Source of the DNA: Prosopocoilus inquinatus
Taxonomy: Eukaryota; Arthropoda; Insecta; Coleoptera; Lucanidae
Direction of reading: 5' to 3'
Length of the DNA: 64,000 nucleotides
Assembly (NCBI GenBank): GCA_036172665.1
Contig: CM069872.1
Location: 21,865,001-21,929,000, forward strand
Position numbers and translations under genes: made by a program. Within the stretch, counting starts at the first letter, position 1; every line of letters begins with the position of its first letter. Below the pieces are notes generated by a model. The model saw nothing but the letters and a program-made list of their open reading frames with translations, had not been told where the DNA came from and ran no database searches. This document shows, piece after piece, positions 10,491 to 20,402 of this stretch.

Positions 10491-11638
10491 GTATTAAAAG
10501 AATAATAAAGCATAGGAAAAGTAAAACATCTTATTATAATGGAAAGGTCCGTGCACGGAGAGTTTGTAACACTATATTCCAAATTAAGAGACGACGAAAG
10601 AAATTTTTTTAACTATTTTCGTTTTCGTTTCGTGGAACGGCTTTGTGTAGCTCTAAGGTGAGTACAATAAAAAATAATACAAAAATTATTATCTACTCTC
10701 TATTTTACTAAAATATATTCAGTAACATACTAAAAATTAAATTAAATTTTGAAGCGCTCTTCATTGTCCGTATCAGCCAGTTGCAATAAAGTTGGCTTAT
10801 TGCGTTGAATACATCTTGCAGTGGATGATGCGGAGGAAGAAGAATATGTATTGTAAATTGTTGCTGTTGATGTGGGTGTAGTAGAATAGTTGTAGGTGAA
10901 GTTTACATTACTATTAAAGTTTCTCGAATTTTCATCATAACCGTGAAACTGAGAGGCTGATTGAAAATGGGATTGCTGTGGATGACTATACGGATTAAAA
11001 GAACTAGTTTGCATTGATTCATAAGAATTTTGAAAATGTGTGGGGACATTCTGTATCTCCATCATCACACGAAGCACTTGCGCTCGAAGTTGCAGTCTTT
11101 TGGTTTCAGTAAAAGTTTGTAAAGTCGGTAAAAGTGATTCAAGAAATGCTCTATCACCGTATCTGTCTATATCTTTAGTGCTTTCAAGAAATGAAAGTAA
11201 CCGTCCATCAATATCTTCGGTCCGTTTTCATTTTCTGCTACGCGAAGTTTGTGGGTTCGAAGAAATTACTGCAATTTCTTCGTTATGTTGCTCCATAAGA
11301 CCGTCATTTTCAGACGTATCGCTAACATCACCTCTACAATGTTGTTCGTCATCTTCAAAATCCAAATTTGTTTGGGTGCGATTCAAATCCAGCACGCTAT
11401 CTAAAAACTTTAGATTTTCAAAATAAACATATTTTTGAATTTGTTTAGCGGATTGTCCAGATTTGGTGTGTCTAATTTTATTGCGAGATCTTCGGTAAGC
11501 ATCTCTAGCTGTTTTCCATCTTTGCTGGACAAGTTTAACTATAACAAATTTTTAAAATTACTAATGAAAACTTCACTTTATGATTCTTTGAATTTTCTTT
11601 ATTTTTTATTTTTAATTTTATGCAACAATTTTTTTTAC

Positions 11639-11893
11639 ATATAAAATAGCGACATCTTACTATCGCTTTTTGACCTAACATTGCAGTAGGATAGACAAAT
11701 TGAAGCGGGATTTGCTCCTAATGAGTCCCCCATGCAAGGCGAATAAATTGGGCAAGTCGTTTTTGGTCTGCAGTGGGAATGTCGAACTACGTTTCTGCTG
11801 AAGAAGCCCCAAGCAGGGCTGAAACAGCTGTCCAGAGGCTGCTCGAGGTTCTCACTGCAATCAAAAACGATTTGCACAAAATTTTTCTAAAAA
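11639..11893 (+). mobile_element. 255-bp ribozyme-bearing insert, 12-bp target duplication
   Basis: Flanked by the perfect direct repeat AATTTTTTTTAC (11627-11638 and 11894-11905), which fixes the insert at 255 bp. Its right two-thirds, from about 11770, matches 59812-59947 near a Penelope-like element and contains a hammerhead ribozyme motif. No coding capacity. The long duplication, short length and shared end (CACTGCAATCAAAAACG) suggest a retrotransposed non-autonomous Penelope-type derivative. It sits in the intron of the Harbinger B transposase. Confidence 0.75.
11792..11838 (+). ncRNA. Hammerhead ribozyme motif
   Basis: All conserved boxes are present in order. Stem I 5' arm is TTTCTG (11792-11797), then core CTGAAGA (11798-11804). 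Stem II is AGCCC/GGGCT (11805-11809 and 11816-11820) with loop CAAGCA, then GAAA (11821-11824). Stem III is minimal, one C-G pair closed by the palindromic tetraloop AGCT (11825-11830), then cleavage UC (11831-11832) and stem I 3' arm CAGAGG. Type I hammerheads with very short stem III are known from Penelope-like elements. Cleavage is predicted after C11832. Confidence 0.8.
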
Positions 11894-13470
11894 AATTTTT
11901 TTTACGTTTCTAAATTATAAAATTTTTATTGTAGATATTTGGCGAGTAGAAATACATTCACGGATCTGCGCTTTACCTATAGAGTAGAAATTTCAACAAT
12001 CAGTGGCATAGTAGAAGTTCGAAAAATGGTTACAAATTGCATCGCAATTTGCCCAATTTGCTAACTTCCCAAATTGTATTGGAGCGGTCGACGGGAAACA
12101 TATGAGTTATTAAACCCATCGACAGTGGTTCTGATTTTTTTAATTATAAAAAATATTACTCTATAGTGCTTTTGGCTATATGTGATGCAAATTATTGCTT
12201 TACATTCACTGATGTAGGTGGTTATGGGAAATTTGCTGACTCTAATATATTTGTAAATAGCATCTTTTGGAAAAAGCTTGGACAAAATAATTTACGTATT
12301 CCAGAAGATAAACCGCAATTAGAAGAGTGTAGAGCATTGCCTCATGTAATTGTGGGAGACGATGCATTTCCTTTATCACCTCATTTGATGCGCGCATATG
12401 CACGAAAAAACATGGATTATAAAAAGAAAATTTTTAATTATCGCCTTACACGAGCTAGACGTTTCATTGAATGTTCATTTGGTATCTTAACAAACAAATG
12501 GCGTATCTTTCATAGACCTCTTAACGTTTCACTCCGTCTTTCAAATAAAATTATAAAAGCTTGTTGTGTATTGCAAAATTACGTATGCATAAGGGATGGT
12601 TATGCATTTCGTCATACTCTCACCATAGAAGGCTTATCTGATGTCTGTTACAATGCGCCATTATAAGACAGATGATGCTCAATTCGAGAAGAATTTGCAA
12701 ATTATTTCATAAGTCCTGCTGGAAAAGTATCTTGGCAAGACTCAAAAATATAAATGCAGATCGGGAGGCGATGAAATAAATAAAAAATCACGTCTTTTTG
12801 AGAGCAAGTGCCGTTGTACTATTATTCAAAAAAAAAATATAGAATAGGACAAAATTCAAAAAAATAATTTCAAATTTATAATATCACCATGACAGCCGAA
12901 CATGTATTAAGTAGGTTAGAGCCAAATTAATTTAATTGTCGCATAAGATTTGAAAATTGTGAATTTTAAGTATTAAAATTATAATTATTTTCTTTAATGT
13001 GTAATAAAATAAAAAGTATTTATTTACTATTGCAAATCTTATTGTAAAAGATCAGTTATTACCTGCATCTTGTTTCTTTTCTTGCGTTAAATTTTGAAAA
13101 TTTGTAACAACTATTGCAGTAATATCTTCAAATGATTGATTTTTTTGTCACGATTTTTATAATCCTCGTTTGAAGTTTCCCAAATACATTTTCTTTCCTC
13201 AACTAGACTAATTAAAACTTCTGCATCAACACGCAAATTTTCCATGCTAATGACTTCGCAACACTGGTCTAAAAGCGTAGCAGATCGTCAGCGCACATGT
13301 GAAAGCATTCATAAATCTAATGGCTCCTACGGTTCCTGACGGTCAGTTGTACGCTCGGGCTCGACCGACGCTCTTGCGGACCGATCAGGACGCTGACGGT
13401 ACGCGTTACATGTGAAGAAGCCAATTTAAACAATAGCTCCGACTGACCATCAGTTACATGTGAAACGGGT

Positions 13471-13985
13471 CTTAATTTCACTCGCGTTTCCTTTATGATT
13501 TTCCACGGATTGTACTGAATTTCAGTCGGTTTTCTCATGTTTTTAATCGCGTCTAGTGCCGACCTACTGTCCGAAATTATTTCGTAGTTTTCGATTCACA
13601 CGTCTCGCGCGTATTATGCAGCTGCATTTATCGCTGTTAATTCCGCTTGGTAATTATCGCTCTCGTCGGCGAGTTTGACTTTCGCGTTGTGAATCTCTAC
13701 GCCTTGACCGTATCTCTACGGTCGTTATATTCGCATCGCTCTTATCCGCTAGTACTAATCCGCTCAGACCTGGATCCGTAATTACGATCGCGGTCCTAAG
13801 TGGTTTTTCTCCTAATTGTTTGCGTTTGGTAAATTTTAAATTTTCCCGGAAACCCGCAAACTCTCGCATTTATTACATACGGTTCTTGAAGTAAAATAAT
13901 TTTTTATGTTTTCTAACGCTATTTTGTCTAATAAATTATTCGTCGCTTTCCTACCCCGTCCTAAATTTATTATTAAGAATTATTT
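13471..13985 (-). pseudogene. R1-clade ORF2 remnants (c2): endonuclease joined to RNase H
   Basis: From 13985 the N-terminal endonuclease reads through GRGRKATNNLLD and FRENLKF to AIVITDPGLSGLVLADKSD and TTVEI (about 13700). It then jumps into RNase H sequence (NYQAEL, SRSALDA, MRKPTEIQ), which continues to 13471. The entire reverse transcriptase is deleted. Frameshifts are present. Confidence 0.7.
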
Positions 13986-14886
13986 AGATTATTATCCGTA
14001 ATTAACGCGCTTTGTTTCATTTTCGCGAATTCGTTTTAGCGACTCACATTTTTTAGAATAGACCTCCTGCCTGGTATCAACTCCTGGTATTTTCGTACGC
14101 TCACATACTGCGCATTTTTTAACTTTAGATTTACAATCCGCGAGCAAATGTTCCCCTGCGCATCTTTTGCAAATATCTTTCTGTTTTTTACACTCTTTTG
14201 CTATATGTCGTGTTCCTAAACATTTGAAATAATATTTTAGCTCCCTTTGATCCTCAACTTCGCAGTGCCTCCACATAATTTTCACGGTTTACTATTATGT
14301 TTCTAAGATTCGGGCTGACTGATGCTACCGCGTGCTTCGAATATTAATTTTTCTTACCCCAAAGAAATCTGAAAATGTTAATTTCTTACACCTCAAAATT
14401 ATCGTAATTGTTTTCTATTGCTTCGTTCTGCTTAAACAAGCTTGATTTAATTTCGTCCGTTTCTAACTTACTATTTACTCCGAATATTACTATTACCGGA
14501 TTACTTTTTTTAATTTCGCTCGCTCTCATTTCCCCCGATAATTTTTCTGCTACTGTTGCCGTTAATTTTTCTGCGTCTTTACGTGTAACGCACTCTACCA
14601 AAACGCAACCGCTTTTAGTTTCCTTTATTTTTTTGACTCCTATCTACTTCCCCGCAACATCTACGTTTTTTTCTAATTGCTCGCGCATTTCTACAACCGT
14701 TTGTTTTTTAGCCGCCTCGATTTTTACAGTCACGACCGACCCTGGCTCTCTACGCGCGTTTTGTTTTTTGCTAGCCACAGCACTCGCGTAAGGAATAGGG
14801 AGAGACTTACCTACTTCCGGTGTTTGCTGTGTCGCTTTGCCTTTTTTGCCGTCTCTTGCGAATTCCGGAGTTCCCTCAGAATAGCG
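13986..14886 (-). pseudogene. R1-clade ORF1 fragment (c2)
   Basis: C-terminal two-thirds of ORF1, related to c8 more than to c5/c7: GCVLVECVTRKDAEKLTA, EKLSGEMRAS and VIVIFGVNSK. Three zinc knuckles follow (CFKCLGTRHIAKEC-like, CKRCAGEHLLADC and CAVCE). It ends in NYG overlapping the ORF2 start. Internal stops occur near 14395 and 14645. The 5' end is truncated at 14886. Confidence 0.75.
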
Positions 14887-14896
14887 ACTTAAGACA
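14887..14896. repeat. Array junction ACTTAAGACA between c2 and c3
   Basis: Ten bases of the shared target sequence GTAACTTAAGACA separate the truncated 5' end of c2 from the 3' end of c3. Confidence 0.7.
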
Positions 14897-15668
14897 TTTA
14901 GTATTTATTATATTAAAAAGTACAATATACAGTACTTAATGAAACAGTGCTCCCTGAATCGTCACTTTCGGATTGTTTTTGTTTATTTCGCTGGCTTTCA
15001 ACTTTTCCGGAAGCTTTTCCGACACCGCAATTTTAAGTTTTTCCGCGTCCGATTTAGTCGCGCAGTCAATATACACATTTCCGTTCTTTGCAGACCGAAC
15101 CGCGTTATTAGCAATTTTCTTCGACACAATGTCGACTTTGTCGCGCAAATCCTTCTTTATCGCGTCCACGCTTTTTTTAATTCGCGATTCTACCTTAACA
15201 GTTACCGCGTTATTCGCGTTCTTGACTACCGCTCGCGCGATTGGCGTCTTTGTGGCCGTCGCAACCGACGCATATGAAATAGGCGCCTTAATTGGTGCAG
15301 ACTCACCCGTTATTTTGTTGCGTAGTTCTTTCAATACGCCGTTTTGCTCCCCTATGACGGAAAACATCTCCGTAATACAATCGCGTACTTTCTTCCGGTC
15401 TTCTATTTTCAGCGTCTCCGATTTCACTGGGACCAAATCCAGCACTGTAAGCATTAACTTCTTCGCCTTCTGTAGAGTAGCCGCTTCATAATCCATTTTC
15501 CCGTCTTCGGTGTTATCCATAGTCGCCGCCTTGATATTCACACTAGCTCCCGCGCGTAAATTAACATTAGGATTAGCGCCCGAACAAGCACTAGCCGCTC
15601 TGGCTCGCGTTGTAGGTTTAGGCTCTGCCATCGCACGTCCGACTCGGTCGAGCGCTCGATGCAGGCTA
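14897..15668 (-). mobile_element. R1-clade copy c3, internally deleted short form
   Basis: About 770 bp. It has an intact family 5' end (CGAGCGCTCGATGCAG at about 15655), the ORF1 start and ORF1 to about residue 225, then a jump at about 14945 to only about 50 bp of 3' end sequence. ORF2 is lost. Flanked by target sequence on both sides, so it probably moved in this deleted form, using enzymes from a complete copy (inference). Confidence 0.75.
14945..15631 (-). pseudogene. Truncated R1-clade ORF1 (c3)
   Basis: Starts MAEPKPTTRARAASACSG, as in c7, and runs in frame through the N-terminal and central domains to NKNNPKVTI. A deletion then swaps the frame into six unrelated residues and a stop (231 aa in total against about 390 in c7). 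The zinc knuckles are missing, so RNA binding should be impaired. No other lesion is visible. Confidence 0.8.
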
Positions 15669-15681
15669 GTAACTTAAGACA
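15669..15681. repeat. Array junction GTAACTTAAGACA between c3 and c4
   Basis: Full 13-bp target sequence. The few unmatched bases before it (GCTA) are typical of variable 5' junctions made by target-primed reverse transcription. Confidence 0.75.
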
Positions 15682-17280
15682 CTATATTGAATTCTTGTTC
15701 GTAAATACAACATATGTACCTACTTCACCGATGTTCCACCATTAGGTACTACACCGGATCGCCCTGTTCTACATATATTAAGTTTCCTAATCTAAGATAT
15801 TCTTATTCTACCAGTTACAAAACTAAATTAAATGCTTCTAATCTGTTTTTCCCTACTCTATCTAACTTAACTAAGCCCCTTCCCTTGATCCAGCTTTCGC
15901 CTTCGTTTTCTCTTCTCCTTGGTCTCCTGTCCGGCTTTCGTCTGCGTTGTCTCTCCTCTCTGGTCCTGGGTTACTGCAGCAAACAGAACGCATAACGATT
16001 AGTGACATGTGTTTATGGTTACCTTTCGGAATTATACTTATCTTTGTGTTTTCCTTGTTCTCCTTCCGCTTTGTTGGATTGCTTGCCGTGTGCTTGTCGT
16101 CGTCCCTTGCTCCGTTGCCTTCGTCTGCGCCCTCGGGCTCCCTGGCGTCGTCGTCCCTTCTTGCCCTCCTGGTCCGTCTTCGCACCTCCCAGTGCTATGC
16201 TTCCGCTTCCTCCTCCGAGGCTCCTAACGGACAGCTGCTCCCCCCGCAGGTGTCCGCCTGCGATCACACAGATCGCGTTTTGCCGGGCCCTCGTTTAGAC
16301 GGTGTGACCGTCTACTTTCCTCGGGCCGACCAGGCTCTTCACGATGTGCCGAGAAGCTGTGCCTGGGGGGTGGAGATGGAGTGGCCCCGTGCGGTCCCAC
16401 CACCCCTGTCACATCCGCAATTCGGTCTCGCTTGGCCTCCGTGCACGGTGTTCCTCCCTTTTCCGTTTCGGTCGCTTCCCGCCGCTCGAAGGTCGGCATC
16501 GCGTTCGCGTCTGCGTTCCCCAGTTGATTTGTTGATTTATGTTCCCTTTTAGCGTCACCGAAATTTCGGATTAATTCCGGTAACGCATGTTTTTATTTGT
16601 TTTACTTGTTTGTTTTTATAGTTCTGCGTTTCATTTCGTTTTCTCTTTAATCGTGCCGCAACCGCCCCAGTTCTGTCGCCGCCTTATCGAATAGCGCCCA
16701 CCACTCTGCATTTTCATCGTCGTGTATTTCCTCTACGCTCTTTGGCCATCTTAGTCCTTTCTGCAGTGCTCTCGTTTCGAATTTTCTTCTCCATTCTTCC
16801 GTGTTCGGGCATTCGAACATTACGTGTTCCGCCGTGTCTGGCTTCCCGCATTCGCATAATGGGCTGTCCCTTCTTCCTATCTTGTGCAGGTACGCGTTGA
16901 AATTCTCGTGTCCCGTGACTAGCTCCGTTGCCTGATACGATAAAAATCCGATCTTGTGTTTTTTTTAACATCTCTGATGAACTTTCTAGTCCATCTTCCC
17001 GTCGTGGCGCTTTCCCATCTTTCTGCCACTCTCTGTTCGCCGTTTCCGATAATGCTTTCCTTATTTTCCCCTCTGAGAGTTTTTCGTATGCCAGCTCACC
17101 TTCTGTGTCTGCCGCCGCTTCCTTCGCTAGCTCGTCCGCTCTTTCTTTTCCGGTTGTTCCTGCGTGCCCCTTTGTCCATTTCAGTCTGGTTCCTGTTTCG
17201 CGTATAATTTTCCAAGTTTCGCTCTGAATCTCCGTCGGCTTTTTCATATTTTTTAGCGCGTCCAACGCCGATCTGCTGTC
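15682..17280 (-). mobile_element. R1-clade copy c4, 5' truncated
   Basis: 3' UTR plus the end of ORF2. Very similar to the 3' part of c6 (20403-21926), from which it differs mainly by about 95 bp near 15780-15875 that c6 lacks. It stops at 17280 within RNase H, where it abuts c5 without a target junction. Confidence 0.8.
16714..17280 (-). pseudogene. R1-clade ORF2 RNase H/C-terminal fragment (c4)
   Basis: Encodes the C-terminal part of RNase H (LKWTKGHAGTTGKERADELA carries the catalytic His region) and the start of the ORF2 tail. Relative to c6 the frame shifts near 17030 and again in the A run near 16965. 5' truncated. Confidence 0.75.
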
Positions 17281-17969
17281 ACCTCGGGTGACGGCTCGCT
17301 CGTCTTTACAGTCAGCCAGTACGGCGCGGCGCCCCCCATCGGACGCCCATCGCTGCGGTCCTCTCAGCGCCTTGCCGGATTGCGCAAACCTCCCGCCGAT
17401 CCGACGGTCGGGATGTGTCTCCTCGGCGCAGTTTCCCGGGAAACTGCGTGTGAGAGTATATGCGACTTCGGCAAACCTCTTACCCCCCTTCAGGAGTTGC
17501 CAGCCCTACTATAAGCGGACCGCCATCCTCCCCTATGGGCTTCCGCCAGTGATGTCGGCAAGCCGCGCACGCGGGCCGGGCTCTTCGCGAGAACCGGCTC
17601 CGGGCCCGGGAGAGGGGCGCGCGGACGCCGTGCCGCCCCGCACCATCGTCCCTTTCCGACCGCCGGTGGTCTTGGAGCCGATTCCCACTTGGCCTCGTTT
17701 TGCACGGTTCTTCTCCCTCCTTACGTTTCGTTCGCTACCCCCGTCGTTCACCGTGCCCGCTCGCGAGTTACGCCTATCTAACTAACCTAATTACTAATCT
17801 ACGATGCGCCGATGTCCCGCTCTCGAATGCTTGGTGCGCCGCCTCTCGGTTCCAGCCGGTTCTCCATTTCGGTGTCGGTCCCTCGCCGCGGCCCCAGTTC
17901 CCCGACGCCAGCGCGTCACGGTACGGGTGAGGAGAGCTACTCGTTTCACCCCCCTCGTGACACCGGCCG
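17281..17969 (-). other. GC-rich 3'-UTR-like segment (c5)
   Basis: Much more GC-rich than its surroundings. On plus it contains CTTGGCCTCGTTTTGCACGG and TTACGTTTCGTTCGCTACCC, which parallel motifs in the 3' UTRs of c2, c4, c6 and c8. No conserved protein is encoded; open frames here are by-products of base composition. Confidence 0.5.
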
Positions 17970-19185
17970 TCGATCAGGTCGGCCTACTCGATTCGCCGCT
18001 CCTCTTACCGCGAACCACCCTGTACGCAGTCCCACAAGGATCCCTGCCCGCTGATCGAGAGCAGAACTCGCGCCATTTCTTAATACGCGTGTCTTGAATC
18101 GTCGTCTTGTATTCGTTAAATTTGCGTCGGTACTCTGCCCCGCGCTCCTCTCGTTCCAAGGCGTCCGCGGCTCTCTGATATCGTCTGCGAAGTCTATTGG
18201 TTTCGCGTCTGAGTTGCGTCAGTTCCGGCGTCCACCACGGCACGCAGTTTTTATAAACTTTGCGTCGCGGCATAGACTCCTCGCACGCTCTGACGATCGG
18301 CGTGTTGAGTTCTTCCGCTAAAGTTTCTATTTCTTATGCGTTTGTGCTGTTCTCGACTCGCTGTTCGATCAAGGCCACGTCCGCGCCGAGTGAATCCTTG
18401 AATTTAGCCCAATCCGCCTTATTGACCCTGAATCCCCTGATCTCATTGACACCGATGTCCCCGCTGATCATGAATTCTATGTACTTGTGGTCGGACAGCG
18501 TTCCGTCTTCCGATAGTCCGCAATTTGCGATTTCCCCGTAGATGTTTTCATTCGCGAGCGTAAAATCGATATAACTACTGCCTCTGTGTCCTACGAATGT
18601 CGGCTGATCGTTATCGTTGAGGACGATCAGATCCCTTGTATTGATTTCGCGTTCGAGTTCGCGGCCCCTCCGATCCTCGATAACGCTACCCCAAAGTCGA
18701 CTTTTACTATTGCCGTCAATTCCTAGGATGAGTTTACTGCCTGGGTGGGCAGTAATTCCGTCTATTGCCGTTGTTAGGCGCCGCAGGTTTTCGTCGAACT
18801 CGCCTACGTGACGCTCCTCGGGTGGAAGATAAGCCGAGACCGCAATAAATCTTTGTCCGTTTCCTTGTATTTCGACCGTTGTTACAAGGTTGCTGCTTTT
18901 GTCCGCAAGTAAAATTCCTCGTAAACGAGGGTCGGTTATGACCACCGCCGCCCTAACTTTCTCTCCGTCCGGGTTTGTTTGAGCCGGAAACACGCTGTAT
19001 CTCCTAGGAATGCCGCAAATGTTTCCATTTACGACATACGGTTCCTGTACGAGTACGATTTTAATATGTACGCGCGCGATTTTTTCCATCAAATGTGCCG
19101 TTGCGCGGCGCCCCCCTCCCACATTTATCTGAACGATTTTTAGCGCGCTATCGCCCGGCGAATTCTGGCTATCGGCGTTAGCCAT
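17970..19185 (-). pseudogene. R1-clade ORF2 endonuclease part (c5)
   Basis: Starts MANADSQN, overlapping the ORF1 stop. The APE-type endonuclease is complete: QINVGGGRRATAHLM, QEPYVVNGN, YLPPEERH, ILGIDGNSKSRLWGS, GSSYIDFT and the catalytic SDHKYIEF. A stop at 18334 follows VENSTNA. Frame resumes with MPRRKVYKNCVPWWTPEL and continues to FCSRSAGRDP, then is lost at about 17975. The RT domain never appears. Non-functional as ORF2, although the endonuclease itself is uninterrupted. Confidence 0.8.
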
Positions 19186-20352
19186 AGTAATTAATTTTCT
19201 TAATTTCCGCGGCCTGAATTTGTTTTAATGTGGGACAGCTTTTACCATACGCAGTGTGTTTTATGCTATCACCGATTAATTTCCTGCACTCGCAAACAAC
19301 GCATTTGTGCGTTTCGGATTTGCACTGCACCCGGTCGTGTTTATCTCCGCCTGTTCCGCAAATCTGTTCTTCCTTGCAGTCCTTTGATTTGTGACCGATC
19401 GCGTAACATTTGTAACAATAAAAGATTCCGCTATAATCCTCTGTGTAGCAGGTACGCCACTGAATTCGCAGCCTTTTGCCGACGACGAGATTCCTAAGTC
19501 GCGCGCTGACTTCGACAATCGCGTTTTTAGTATAACTGTTGCCCCTTTTATTAAAAAATCTGCGTACTTTAAATTCTTTAGACAGCTCTTCCACGTTTTT
19601 GAACTGAGAAGAAACTTCATCGTTCTGCGCGAGAACGCATTCTAGAAGTTCCTTCTCTTCAATCTTGCTCTCAAGTCCGAATATAGTTAGTTTCGGGTTG
19701 TTCTTGTGTACTTCGCTCGCTTTAAGTTTCTCCTGAAGCTTTTCCGATACCGCCAGCTTCAGTTTTTCTGCGTCAGTTTTCGTAGCGCAATCAATGTACA
19801 CGTTTCCATTTTTGGCCGCCCTGACAGCGTTGATTGCGATTTTTTTAGTTACAACGTCAACATTTTCCCGCAAGTCTTTTTTGATAGCGTCAACGCTTTC
19901 CTTGTTCCGCGACTCTACTTTTACCGTAATCGCATTGTTAGCATTTTTGATGACCGCGCGCGCGATTGGCGTTTTCATTATTGCCGCAACTGACGCATAT
20001 GAAATAGGCGCGGTACTAATACAATTTGTCTCACCCGTTTTCGTTTTCCGCAGCTCTTTGAGTACGCCATTCTGCTCTCCTATGATTGCAAACATCTCGG
20101 TAATCCCATCACGCATTCTCCTTCGGTCCTCGATTCGAAGAGTCTCAGATTTCGTAGGGCCAGGTCCAGAATCGCCAACATAATCTTCTTCGCTTTCTCC
20201 AGCGTCGCCGTCTCGTAATCCAATTCCGCGTCGAACATTTTATCCACCTCCGTCACTTTCGTACTCACTATTGTCAGTGAATTTAACTTGTTGCTAACGC
20301 CCGTGCATACACTTGCCGCTCTGGCACGCGTTGTCGGCTTGGGTTCTGTCAT
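19178..20352 (-). pseudogene. R1-clade ORF1 (c5), one frameshift
   Basis: Starts MTEPKPTTRARAASVCTG. A frameshift near 20160 divides the N-terminal 65 residues from the rest, which reads openly from about 20116 to 19178. The central domain and the knuckles are present: CYKCYAIGHKSKDC, CGTGGDKHDRVQC and CVVCE. It ends KKINYYG, with ORF2 starting inside the last codons. The middle Cys of the second knuckle is replaced (CGTG where c7 has CGTC). Confidence 0.8.
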
Positions 20353-20389
20353 CGCACGTCCGACTCGATCGAGCGCTCGATGCAGAATA

Positions 20390-20402
20390 GTAACTTAAGA
20401 CA
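20390..20402. repeat. Array junction GTAACTTAAGACA between c5 and c6
   Basis: Full 13-bp target sequence between the 5' end of c5 (with AATA added) and the 3' end of c6. Confidence 0.75.

Larger units (their letters stand above)
10541..12666 (+). pseudogene. HARBI1-like transposase of Harbinger B
   Basis: Exon 1 (10541 to about 10650) encodes the N-terminus with GEFVTLYSKL and FFNYFR and ends ERLCVALR before a GTGAGT donor. Exon 2 starts after TTGTAG at about 11936 with YLAS, which fits that join. The nuclease core then follows: NCIGAVDGKH (first Asp), DANYCFTFTDVGGYG (second Asp), PHVIVGDDAFPL and RARRFIECSFGIL (last acid). The stop is at 12664-12666. About 30 residues are missing after NYFR and there is a one-base frameshift near 12103. 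The intron contains the MADF exon 2 on the other strand and a 255-bp ribozyme-bearing insert. Confidence 0.75.
10742..13245 (-). pseudogene. MADF-BESS DNA-binding gene of Harbinger B
   Basis: Two exons on minus. Exon 1 (13245-13063) starts MENLRVDAEVLISLVEER and gives the N-terminal half of a MADF domain; a one-base loss in an A run at about 13143 breaks the frame. Exon 2 (11538-10742) continues with LVQQRWKTARDAYRRS, which completes MADF, then an acidic linker and a BESS motif (FLESLLPTLQTF). A Ser/Asn/Tyr-rich tail ends at 10742. A TGA at 11228-11230 interrupts the linker. The phases of donor (13063) and acceptor (11538) match once the A-run loss is allowed for. MADF proteins replace the Myb partner in some Harbinger elements (family knowledge). 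Confidence 0.75.
10491..13470. mobile_element. PIF/Harbinger transposon B, damaged
   Basis: Carries a HARBI1-like transposase on plus and a MADF-BESS gene on minus. The right end is well marked: AGACCCGTTTCACATG read on minus, next to TTA in the R1 RNase H frame. Subterminal motifs ACATGTGAA and GACGGTCAG recur between 13280 and 13470. The matching left inverted repeat is not present at about 10491, and about 17 codons of the host RNase H are lost, so the left end is deleted. The exons of the two genes alternate along the DNA. Both genes carry disabling changes. Confidence 0.75.
9088..14886 (-). mobile_element. R1-clade copy c2, truncated and interrupted
   Basis: The 3' end is at 9088. The GC-rich 3' UTR (about 9088-10019) has the family hairpin CGCCGG...CACCGG at about 9138-9170. 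Then come the RNase H C-terminus (10020-10490), an inserted Harbinger (about 10491-13470), RNase H N-terminal and endonuclease remnants (13471-13985), and ORF1 (13986-14886). The reverse transcriptase is gone: endonuclease sequence joins RNase H sequence near 13700. The copy is 5' truncated inside ORF1 at 14886, next to ACTTAAGACA. Confidence 0.75.
17281..20389 (-). mobile_element. R1-clade copy c5, RT deleted
   Basis: Has the family 5' end at about 20380, ORF1 (19178-20352) and the first part of ORF2 (17970-19185). It then passes into a GC-rich segment (17281-17969) resembling the family 3' UTR. The reverse transcriptase and RNase H are absent and the true 3' end is missing, because c4 sequence starts at 17280. 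It belongs to a different subfamily from c6 and c8, since ORF2 starts MANADSQN. Confidence 0.7.

Noticed and set aside
14973..15491. Plus-strand frames such as those with FSGSFSDTAILSFSASDL
   Set aside because: Exact antisense shadows of ORF1 in the R1-clade copies; repeated wherever ORF1 is present.
15947..16552. Long plus-strand open frames in the c4 and c6 3' UTRs
   Set aside because: GC-rich, lie in the 3' UTR of minus-strand retroelements and are open in several frames at once; no domain.
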